Shown piece after piece: positions 42,344 through 52,864 of a stretch of DNA of 64,000 nucleotides. The notes beneath the pieces were generated by a model. The model saw only the letters and a program-made list of their open reading frames with translations, ran no database searches and was not told the origin of the DNA. The translations under genes and the position numbers were made by a program. This DNA comes from Aculops lycopersici (Eukaryota > Arthropoda > Arachnida > Trombidiformes > Eriophyidae). Each line of letters begins with the position of its first letter. Position 1 is the stretch's first letter. The stretch spans positions 10,789,302 to 10,853,301 of the forward strand of contig WNKI01000001.1 in assembly GCA_015350385.1 (NCBI GenBank), given 5' to 3'.

Positions 42344-45300
42344 ATCATTCCTCGTAATACTAAATGATGTGTACATTTGTGTAGATGAATGATAACAATA
42401 ACCAGGTGAGCGAGCGAGGAGCAAGAGCAAATCGCTCGATCAATCTGATAGGCGAACTCCATGCACAAAGATCGATTGATCTTACCATTGCCAAAATTCG
42501 AACGGACCACGCAAGTCCAATTATCCGCCAGACAACTGAGATAGAGAAACGAGAGGGGGGGGCAAATGATAATCCAATTGGCTCGCTTGTAGCCCTCAGA
42601 ATTTGGGGACGGATTTGACAGAATTGGAGTATTCACAAGGCGGCAATTTCCGGCCACTACGAGCTAAGCTCACTTGAGCCGACCAGAGGATCATGCTATC
42701 TTGTTGCGTGCAGCCGTCAGCTTGACCATGAAGACGATAAAGACGGCGACGGCGACGATGGCGCAATTACCTGAGCCAGAAGCAGCCTGGCGCACGCAAG
42801 TCCACGAGGGAAACAGCGGCAGCTGCTGCTACAAAAAGGCCAACTTCCTCTCGGCTCTCCTCTAAGCAGACCTCGTCGTTCTTGTGAGAAGAACGACGTT
42901 GCAACCAACTCGGCGAGGAGCTGGACACAATAGACTTAGCTGCACCTGACTGCTTGGCGCGTCCGGGCGCCAAATTGGCAAGGAGAATCAATTAAGATAG
43001 AGATAGTTGCAAAGTATTTAACTTACTTCGGCTAGACAGATTTGGTGCTATGATCGGCTTCCATTCTGGCTTCCATTGCAGCCGCCACCAGCCCATTTGA
43101 CTGGCGCAGGTTAACTCGATTGCGTTTTTGTGTACCCGTCTAGTCAACTAAACTAAAACTCAACCTCCACCTTAAGTTTGATTCGCGAGGAAAACAATCA
43201 ATCTGTAAACGCGAGACACCGAGTGGAGCAACAAGTGGTTGCGTCACTCATCAATCAAGCGCTCGAGTCTCGGCTTTGGCTTCCAGGTAAAGGCTAGTAA
43301 AATTAGTATTAGCTGATGATTTGCTGGCACTGAGTTGGAGCAAAAGCAGCAACAACAATGGGATTCTCCGTACGGGTCATGTGAGCAATGGAACAACAAA
43401 AGCAGCTCCTCACCTGGGCAAATCAGCTCACTGTTGCTCACTACAACCATTTGTCTGCGCTCCACAATCACCAGCTCACCTGGCTGGCGCGCGTAATTGC
43501 GTAATCAAATCGCGGGCGTGGAATTGTTCAAATTCGAACAGGCGATTCCAGAATCGGACTCGGTAGAGTTGAGCGCAATTTGTAACGCTAAATATTGAAA
43601 CACTCGCAACAGATTACATTACAGGGTTCAGTGATGAGAGCTGGCCTTCGATTTGCAATGCAATAACTCAATTACTTTTTACCTATTCCTTACCAATCCT
43701 ATTGCCCCGAAAAAAAAACTATCCACGAGAGGAGACACGGAAAAGAGTTTCAATATCCGAATATTTCTCAGCTCCATCCTTTCAAATTCAATCCATAGAT
43801 TGCGAGTGGATATCGTGAGCAATTTTGAGGTTAGTGTTGATTTCTGATGGTTTGCCCATCTCTTCTAGTCTCTTCTAGTCTCGTCTCATCCTATCCCATA
43901 TCCTCTCGTGTCTTTGTTATCGAGACTTGAAACTCCGATATCGAGGTAAAAATTGAGCCAATTGATTCTCTTTTTGCTGTTAAATAATCAACTTCAAATC
44001 CAATCCTAATTCCAATTTTAGTTCCATCCTCTCGGGTTATTGCAAAATTATGAAAAACTGATTGGACAGCTTCGCTCCCTTTCAGTCTCTACGCTGTCCA
44101 GCTGGCCAACTTTTTTCTCTGGTTAGTTGGTCAGGCCTCGGCCGGGCACAGGTATAATGTTGGTCTTGAGAGCAAATCAACAAATCATTACAACTGAAGC
44201 ATACGACTTTCTTGCTGGACTAAATGACCACGACGAGGATGACGAGCAGCAACAGGACGACGACTGTGACGATGATTGATATGCCTCCTCCAGTCTTGTT
44301 ATCTTCAGAATCTCCTAGGTGGGAATGGAGTTCTTCAGCTTAAAAATTACCCACCATTTGGAGGTGTAGTGGCGCCAGTCGGCTTGTGGTTTTGCTTGTA
44401 CAACAATAATAGACAGACATCAACTCAAACAAACTTAACGTGATGACTAAATCCCACTTGGGAGTTTCAATCCAAGAAGGGAAACAAGAAACGGAATTAG
44501 AAACGGAGAAGTGGATAATGGAGATGTGCGCGAGTTGTTGCCTCTGATGAGTGTGTGGTGATGAGCACCGGTGATGACAACCACCACTTGTTGCCAGTAG
44601 CTATGCAGATTTGGATTGTAATTCGGCACGTCGTGCAGTTGCCGTGGCCTCAATAGTAATCACTGTGATTCGTAGTGGCAGTTAAGTCGGGGAGGTAAGT
44701 CGTGGTGCAAAACAAACATGTACACTCCCTATCGCAAATTAGTTTGTTTGTTAGCTTTCTGTTGGATTCAGGTAAATTTGCTCGTCGAGGGGCCAGAAAA
44801 TCGGAGTAGAATTAATTAATGCAAATTTGTGGCTCATGCAATTTGCTTGATCCCTGCCTATTTTAGTAGTGATAACTTGAGAGTTAGCTGGTCCAAGAAG
44901 AGTGTAGGTGCGTGCTCTAAATTGCATATGAACTTTTAGATGATTGCTTTCTGGCACGCGATGTTCGAATTGAAATTTGATTCTTTTTGCCGGTGTAATC
45001 AAAACCTTCCTCCCGAAATATACAAATAGTTGAGTGAATCCAAATAAACAGCAAATCTCATCACCAATAAACAAGGCGTCTTAATTTATTTTGAGGTATT
45101 TCGCTTGAGGCAAACCGCTTTAGTTTTCACCTTTTTCCAACAACTACTTGTTATCGTAACGAGCGCTAACCCTATGAGAGGAGATCAAATTGCGTTACAC
45201 GCGCCTCTTTTCGGGTTAGATAATAAGAAATATGAAAAATAACCTCAACCCAGCCTCAGTCTAGTTATTCGTCCGTTATAGGAAACTCACCACAATACCT

Positions 45301-47789
45301 TTTCGAATGTTGTCTAGATATTATATGTGATACTGAAAAACAAAATTAACTGCCTCTCAACACGGAACTCAATCCTATCACCTCAATTGGATTGGGGAGC
45401 AAGTAGGAAAGACTTGGACTGCCCTTTCAACGAGCCCCTTTATTACTCGACAGGATTGTAGTCGCTATCTCGATCCCTGTGTTTCTCAACTTGAGCTCTT
45501 GACACGAACGTGATATAACATAAATTAGATCAGCAATATGAACTGTGCGACTAAAGTTAAAATTAATTAACTATCGCAACCTTCTTCCGTATATTCCGGT
45601 GGAACAATCATCTGTTTCCAGTTTAGTTCAACATTCACTTCTTCCATCTCAAAAAACAAGATAATTGTTAGAAGGAACAAGAAGACGGGTTGTAAATTGT
45701 AGACTTGCAAGTATATAGTCCCATATCAAATGGCCAACTCAATTCTGCTTGGCGGCATGTACTTCGAGGAAGTTGAAAACTAATTAGCCAGTGGACAACG
45801 ACGATAGTCCTCTCAAGTCGACCGCTAGAGTTTGCGAGTAGATCCAAGGAAACTCGATCTTTTGCTTGGCCTCCAGATTTGAGATTGAATTGGATGGAAG
45901 AGGAGCCATGAAGCTGATACTTGGTAAGGTGAATTCATTACACATTTAAAAAGAAGAGGGCATACAATTGAACCAATCAAATGAGAACCAATTGCACAAC
46001 AAGAGAGAATGCGCTCTCCTCGAGTTTATACAGATAGTTTTCACGACGACTTGTGCCAGTCGCCTCCGTAGTTATGCAAATCTCATTCACATGATCAGAT
46101 CTCTAGTTAAAGATTCATTGAATGGCCAAAGAGTCGTTGATTTGAGCGGCCAACAAAACTATTTGCCTCCTGACCGACTGACATGTCCGACTGACATAAA
46201 GATTACACAAGAATCTGGCTAGTGATTCGGAGCATGAATGAAACCTACATGGATAAATAAGAATTCCTCACTCTTGGTTGACTATTCAACACTGGCCATT
46301 TAACTAGTGGCTAACTGATCGCTTGACCAGTCGACAACTACCGCGGCGATGAATGCTACTACCGCTCGCAACAGGTAAACAACACATTTGATTGAATTGG
46401 ATCAATCTCATCGATTCAATCTTATGAATGGCCAACAAACACACACACACAGAAACTCACAAAGGGCATTGAATTACTTATTTAAAAAACTAAAGCAACA
46501 AGTGGTGGATCACAGAAAAGAGACTAGCAAAACTGCGAGACGAAGATGGACACAGGGCAATCGATTTTAATTGCGCATACCTGTGCCAGAGCAACCTTTG
46601 GGGGCCACTTGTTGCGCTGTTACTCATGATACTGATATACTGTTACTTTAACAACGAACAGTTGATCGGGATTTAGATGGACTCACAGCTTGACTGGCTC
46701 CTCTTCAGTCGGTCAACAACTGGATAACAAATAGTGCGACGACGACGAAACCAAGACCAATGAATTTGAATCGATTTCATAAGGTTTTTGTTTTCTGCTT
46801 TCTTCGTGCTCATTGAATTCGATTGGTTCTTACAAGTTGGTTAAGTGAAATTTAAGGTTAATTTGTTTTCTAGCCATGATTCTTTTTGAACGTTTCCATT
46901 GTGTCCACCAAACAACTCAAGCACCAGGTGAGTCTACGGCCGTCGTAAGCAAATGACCTTTGTGCTATTTGTTTTTTGGTTTCTTTTTCTTGCGGAAATT
47001 AGTGCGCGTGCTACGCACTACGCCAGGCGGGAACCTTACTCAGCAAAGAGGCTGAGCGCAAATCTCACTAATATTGGAAGAAACCAAACAAGACGAATAA
47101 ACTTCACGATTTTTAAACAAAAAACTGATCTATCATCATTTCCTAAATTCATATTCATCTAATAACTTCCAGTAGCAATGTAAATTTTGTTAACAAAGCA
47201 AATTCATTTCATCGTCATCATCATCATTCAAAACCGCAAAACAAATCACATAATTACTCGCCAAAAAGTTGGTTTCTATTTGCTCGCCACCACTTGTTGC
47301 TTGTGGCACAAGCGCGCGAGCAACTGCTTTTCGGGTTTTAATTAACTCTCGCTCATAGGACTTCTACGACTTCTATATAAGAATTAATTTGAAACGAGGG
47401 TAAAAAATATTCTTTCCTCTTGATTTTAAAACGCATCAGACTGGAACGATTAGTGCTCATGTTTGAGAGCCTAAATGGTCCACCTTGTTGTCTTTGTTAA
47501 CCTGAGAAAAGTGGACAGTTTACCTTGTCATTTTGTCCACGAACCAGTGGGACCCATCTGCTTGCTGATCACAAAAAACTAACTGGTGTTTTTACACTCC
47601 ATCAACCAAGTTGATTGATGGTTATTCTGGTGGACAAACCAGATGAGATGATGATATCATTGGCTCGGTTGCAATAGAGAAGGAGACAGGCAAACTTGTC
47701 GCACCCTCTGGCAACTTTTACCAGAGGAAGTTGGTAGCGACTAACGCGACAATCGGAGGGTGGAATTTTAAATGGTACGATTCAAAGAG

Positions 47790-47796
<7 letters not shown>

Positions 47797-47828
<32 letters not shown>
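47797..47828. repeat. (GA)n microsatellite
   Basis: About fifteen GA units. Could recruit a GAGA-type factor; not shown. Confidence 0.9.
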
Positions 47829-47831
<3 letters not shown>

Positions 47832-49497
47832 GGATCTTCTGTTGTCGAGTGGTGGTTGCGGAATTGACCAATTGTTGTTAGTGGTAGTTGTGGTGCTGCT
47901 ACTGTTGCTCGATTCCAAGCCAACTGTCAATTGAGTTGGGTTCGCCGCATAGAACGCCGCAGCGGCAAACGTGTAATTAAATTCCACCTGAGCAGGTAAC
48001 TCGATGGCGCGATTCGCGAACGAGCAACAATCGAGATGACATGATGCTGACTGCAATTGAATCTACGCGTCAACGAGACGATGACGGCAGCGACAGTGGA
48101 GGCCACGGCCATAGGGACAACGATGAAAACTGGAAATGAGCAATTCTTCAATCTAATTTCCCATCACAATCACATGTCGTCTGGTTATAGCTGCACTAGT
48201 TGAGTTGCTGCAATTTTCAGGTAAATCCTGTCAGTCTTTGCAAGTTTTGTGTTATCTTCTAAAAGGCAACTATAAACACTTGCGGTGTGTATAGCTGACG
48301 ACATCGACTGGAGGAGGAAACAATTGTATTTATGGCTACACCATTGTTGTCGTTGTCGTTGTCGCTGTCGCTACCATACCTTGCCAACTCGAGCGGCGCC
48401 AAATTTACTACTAGCTTCCGCGGACCAGAAAGAGAGTGAGAGGAGCTAACAGGAGAACAATGTTGCCATTGATAATGACAACCAATTTAGCAGGTAAGTG
48501 GGCGAGTCAGTGAGCGAGCTCATGATCGCCACCATCGAGCGGCAGCAACAATTGGAACAGTAGAGCTACTGCTACTGCTGCAGCAGTGGCAAGTGGTTGT
48601 GGTGGTCATCACAACTAAAATTAAAGTGGCAACAAACCATCGCTTACCTGTGATACTTAAACTGGGGGAACGCGACAGAAAGATGAAAACTGCGTTCAGG
48701 TGGGAGATCATTGTATTTTATTATAAGCGCAAAACTGTACTTATTCAATCCAATCCACTGGCGATTATGATAACACACTTTGGATGATGGTTGGTATCAG
48801 TTGCAATGAGCCTGTCGGTTGAGCTGACCATTGACATGGCCGAAAATTGAGGCGTCAGGTAGTCTAGCAGTGTTTTGTTTTTGTCTTTTCTCTATACCAG
48901 ATATCCTATGTGTCAACACGTAGTTGTAAGTATCTCATATGAATTGTGATGATGATGGCTAACTCCTCCTCACTGGAAAATAGGAGCGAATCCAAAATGA
49001 CAATTCAATTGTTAGTGCCACCTAAGCAACGATCGGTGGTTGTTGTGTCCAATCTCAACCCATAGTTTTGCTGTCACCACTATGACTCTATGGTAGCCGT
49101 CTAACAGAATCGTGTGCCCGGTAAATGTTCCGATTTTGCTATTGACAGCACCAGGCATGGCTCAAGCTGAAGGTGATAATTTACTCTTGAGTTATGAAGA
49201 CAATTGAGGATGCATTTTGCTCTCATGACAAGAGGCGCTCCTCGGACGATTATTCTAGATGATGAGCGCCCTCTTGATAGATTCCACGGGTGGCTCCAAT
49301 CTCCACTGGGCGTTCACCGGTCAACCGACAACAGCCGGCTGAACAGCTCGAGAATTACCATGAAAAAACCAATAAGATGAGATTGCAAAGGAATGCAGGT
49401 TGCATAATACCATTTACCAACACAAAGCTAAACAAAACTCAACAGACGAGAGGTGGCGAGAAATCTGAGCTAGCCAGCTGATTAGGTAGATTTCCTA

Positions 49498-49522
49498 GTG
49501 GTGGTGGTGGTGGTGGCGGTGG
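49498..49522. repeat. (GGT)n tract
   Basis: Eight GGT-like triplets in tandem, one of them GGC. Confidence 0.85.
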
Positions 49523-50448
49523 TTACATACCTCTTGTTAGTAATAAGACCACTAGTGTTAACTTTAAAAGTCTCGTCTCATTCGTGATAGTTGGTGGTCC
49601 AAGTTTTTTCAATCTACAAGTTGCAGTTTGTGGAAGGAAGAAGAAAAAACCCTCGTCCCATTTACGGCTTTAAATAGATTGAATTTTGGAAATAGGATAA
49701 GAGTGGATCAATGAAGTGCCCAACGATACTACTTGAGGTTAGTCGCCCGCCAGTTACCTGTCTGTTTCTTGCTGTTAAGATGCGAAGTGTAATTTGCAAA
49801 ACCAACATCCTCTACTCAAATCTCAGCCGCTTGCTGCTTGCAATCCGTGAGGTCCGACGTCGTGGCCGTCGGCCTCGTGGGCAAGAAATGTCCGTCGAGG
49901 GTCACTGTTAATGAAAAATAAATGATCACCTGTTTGCATTATTGCACTTAGGCATACACTCCAGACGCGCGTATCGGATACCTGTACTCCTCAGAGCACA
50001 CAACAAGCAGTGTAACCACCACCTGTTGCGAGAGATACAATTTGTTGGCCACTGGTCAATGAATTATTGTTTACCTTTCTCACTCATTCGCTTGCTCAAC
50101 AAGTCATCGCTTGAGTCTCATCAGTGACGGCGAAGCAAGTAGCACTAATCTGTGGTAGCACTGTCTTCAAATTGTGTACTTTGACTCAGTTGGGGGCTCA
50201 TTTATTCAGTTAGTTATATTCAACTGGTACGTATTCAGGTGTTTTTGCTTGATTGTTAGTGTACAAATACTTGATGTGAATTCGTTCAGTTTGCCTACTG
50301 TCTCCCCTCTTGCTCGTTCGTTCGTTGATTAAATGACATATTGGGTTTATATATTCACATAATAATGTAACCATTGCATTCTCCTTCCCATCCCTCTCCC
50401 TCTTAATCTATTTTAGGCCTACAGTTAAAGCAACTAGGCTCTTGACGC

Positions 50449-50727
50449 CTAGTGTCTGCGCCAACATGAAAGTAATCCGTAGCCTGAGCCAAAGCACATT
50501 ACACAATTGTGGCGAGACTTTAGGTACCAAACAATGGTGGCAATTATGATGCCTAGAATTGCAGCAATGACCAGCTTCACCGAGGTACGTCTCAATCCTG
50601 AGAAGACGCAAATGTTTCTCGATGTGTTAGCCGTGGGTTCATCTCGACTACTGCTATTGCTGTTATCGTTGCCGCAACTGTTACTCTTAGTGTTCGGGTT
50701 GTCCTTTGAGTGGCAGCCGGGTGCCAT
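50449..50727 (-). CDS. Possible 92-residue single-pass membrane protein
   Basis: An open frame with a good start context (CAAGATGGC). Residues 1-48 are polar and Asn/Ser-rich. Residues about 51-69 (VKLVIAAILGIIIATIVWYL) form a clear membrane helix, followed by a short Cys-containing tail (NCVMCFGSGYGLLSC, then WRRH). No family is recognised. It lies 284 bp past the USP stop on the same strand, and no AATAAA is seen between them, so it may sit in the USP 3' UTR rather than being a gene of its own. The membrane helix is the main argument for a real product. Confidence 0.35.
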   Translation of the reverse strand: MAPGCHSKDNPNTKSNSCGNDNSNSSSRDEPTANTSRNICVFSGLRRTSVKLVIAAILGIIIATIVWYLKSRHNCVMCFGSGYGLLSCWRRH

Positions 50728-51010
50728 CTTGTTGGTAATTATTGGGTAATATCAATGTGGACTCGAGATTGGGACGGCAGGTGTTGGTTTTGTCGAGAAC
50801 AATTAGCGTTGTGTAGGTCTCAACCTATGGCTTGAAAATCACAGTGCAGTTGTAGTATCAGAGTAGCGCTAGAGCCTTAATCGTCTGATCTTATATTTAT
50901 GCTTTTTCTCTCAATCAAGAACGGTAAAAAAACAGGTTGCTTATACTTCATAATTGTTATGGGTCAAATAATATGATTATTCATCGCTTGCAGTATCACA
51001 AAAAGTAAAC
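50728..51010. other. Gap between the USP stop and the small open frame
   Basis: Probably USP 3' UTR or a short intergenic region. Nothing else is recognised. Confidence 0.4.
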
Positions 51011-51107
51011 TTATGACTGACAATCTCTACTTTGGTAAAATAATATATAAGCAGACTCCGATGTCTTTTGCGAGTCGTTTGTCAAGCCAAAAAAGTCCTC
51101 GAGCAAG
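51011..51107 (-). CDS. USP46: USP12/46-type deubiquitinase, exon 3
   Basis: A 97-bp last exon, found by matching the family C-terminus: LLEDFFGLTNDSQKTSESAY, then ILFYQSRDCQS, ending TAA at 51011-51013. The acceptor AACCCAG precedes 51107 and the phase fits exon 2 (AG-C, Ser). The SxSAYILFYQ stretch is the usual end of the USP fold. Confidence 0.9.
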
Positions 51108-51200
51108 CTGGGTTACGTGTATATTATGAATGATTCGTGTTAGTCTAAGTTATATCACAGTCTATCTATGGACATACTTGATCTATCTTTCACGACTTAC
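51108..51200 (-). other. USP intron 2
   Basis: A 93-bp intron, GTAAGT to ACCCAG, phase 2. Confidence 0.85.
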
Positions 51201-51294
51201 CTTGCGGTATCCATCTTCTCCACGTAGTCGTCGTCAAATAGTAGCCAAAAGCCATGAGATTTCACTATGCTGATGTAATGGCCTCGATTGGGAC
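51201..51294 (-). CDS. USP46: USP12/46-type deubiquitinase, exon 2 (catalytic His)
   Basis: A 94-bp exon encoding [19 protein letters not shown], then [11 protein letters not shown]. It contains the His box of the USP family (GHY, His at about residue 285) and the following Asp-rich strand. Acceptor TTCTAG, donor AAG/GTAAG. Confidence 0.92.
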
Positions 51295-51381
51295 CTAGAA
51301 TTTTCAAGTAAGAGATAGAGTTAGACTATTGTTATATCTGAGACAACATTGATTATCAAGGAACACCATAGGGATACATAC
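51295..51381 (-). other. USP intron 1
   Basis: An 87-bp phase-1 intron, GTATGT to TTCTAG. Confidence 0.85.
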
Positions 51382-52219
51382 CGAAACCACAATGTATCAC
51401 AGCTGCAAACAAATCATATAACCTATCCTCACATTCTCCAATTGAGTTCTCGTTGAACAAGCGAAGTTCCAGAGGGAACACAACTCTTGAGGTTAATTTA
51501 GTATGTCTATTCTGTGATTCCATATACTTAAATCGCTTCAAATGTAGTGCCAGTATCTTTGGAGGCTTCTTAATTCGCATCCTCTTCTGAGCCTCCTGTT
51601 TTGAGCAACAATTCTCACAATAATACTTATGTTCGGAGCCCAAAGTTTCAGTTTTACAGAAAACCCTCAAACAATGGGTTAGCGACGTATTCTGTTCAAC
51701 ATCAACGCTGAGATCGATGAAATCTTCATCTTTACTTGAGACTGACTCACAATTCAGGCATCTAGTTTCGTTGGTTAAAGTTCCCTGAAAAATATCCTGG
51801 ACCCAAGTTATGGCTTGCTTGTCACCCTTTTCGCTTCGCACTAAATCGGCAATGGTATTCAACAAATAATTTAAAAATTCATGAGCATCTTGTTGCATGT
51901 AATTGTCAAAAGATTCATTCTCTTTCCTCAACCTATTGATAAACTTCTTAGGTGCATAGGAGCCTGTCTTCTTCTTTTGATTTGCGATTGTGTAGAATAG
52001 ATCGGCTAAACAAGTCAACAGGGTCTCTTTGTTATTGCGTTTCAGTTTGACTTTTGACTCTAGAACTTTGTTTCTAAAAGGCTTGCAGAAATAAAGGGCT
52101 TGTAGCACGGAATTACAGTAACAAGTGTTGCCAAAGTTTACCAAACCAAAATAGTGTTCGTTTTGAGGAAACTGGTCAATTCCAATCTCGCGCTCTAATT
52201 GCGAAACGTTGGAGCCCAT
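51382..52219 (-). CDS. USP46: USP12/46-type deubiquitinase, exon 1 (catalytic Cys)
   Basis: The first exon of a 342-residue ubiquitin-specific protease very like USP46/USP12, which need the WD-repeat cofactors WDR48 and WDR20. Start ATG 52217-52219. Residues 24-40 hold the Cys box ([17 protein letters not shown], Cys33). The [17 protein letters not shown] motif and paired CxxC zinc ligands (CLNC, CENC) follow, then [20 protein letters not shown] and [10 protein letters not shown]. The N-terminus MGSNVSQ fits an N-myristoylation motif (Gly2, Ser6), which is inference. The loop between [10 protein letters not shown] and [11 protein letters not shown] is shorter than in USP46, explaining the length (366 in human). 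Either USP12 or USP46 is possible; many invertebrates have only one. Head-to-head with the Timeless-like gene, 645 bp apart. Confidence 0.94.
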
Positions 52220-52864
52220 AGCTCATGTATTCTGATCACCTAATAATGGGTCGGTGATGCCAGCTAACCGTTCTAAGTGCATCAGGTGGAGATAACATTA
52301 ATATTGACTGAACTTATTTTAAATCTGCATAGAAGTCATAACTCGATGGCCATAGACGAGCCGTTGGAAATGACAGGGTAGCAACAAATTGGCTTCGTTG
52401 GTAGAGCTTCTAGAATTTTGATTGTTTTCGCGTGTTGATGTGTCACAGTAGATGTTTGCAAAAAATTCAAGTATCCTATTCAATTGATTGGCCGGATGGG
52501 CTCATAATTGAAAATCAAGTTATTCTATGAAAGTTGATTATAGCTTGAGGAACTAATTAAAACGTCGAGCTGTCAAATTGGCCAATTGGTTTATTTACGT
52601 AAAAAACGTGTGTTATGAGAGCGGCGCGATTTTTGGATTCTCTTTTTCGCCCCCCTCCCCCAATGGGGATCGCGGCCGAACCACAACAACAACACGCTCC
52701 TCTCGCAGACAACAGAATCTATGTCGAACACACAAAGCGGTGGCATTTGGCGCGCAACCCGAAGTTAACCCGACACGTTTTAAGTCTTGGTCATCGCGAG
52801 TCTTGGACTATTTCAGTTGATGATCTATTTTAATTGATATTTCACACCTATTTTAACAGACAAC
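52220..52864. other. Divergent promoter interval, USP and Timeless-like genes
   Basis: About 645 bp with no supported gene. Short open frames at 52578-52833 overlap each other and lack domains. Likely a two-way promoter. Confidence 0.5.

Larger units (their letters stand above)
40131..50448. other. 10-kb gene-poor tract right of the homeobox gene
   Basis: No domain-bearing exon is found. Open frames are short, often in sense/antisense pairs over repeats. The tract contains six exact CAACAAGTGG motifs (41617, 43229, 44584, 46496, 46605, 47290) and several CAACAGGT and CAGGTAA words. It also has (TC)n at 42323-42343, (GA)n at 47797-47828 and (GGT)n at 49498-49522. It is probably regulatory DNA or an unannotated long non-coding transcript; neither is shown. 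Confidence 0.5.
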
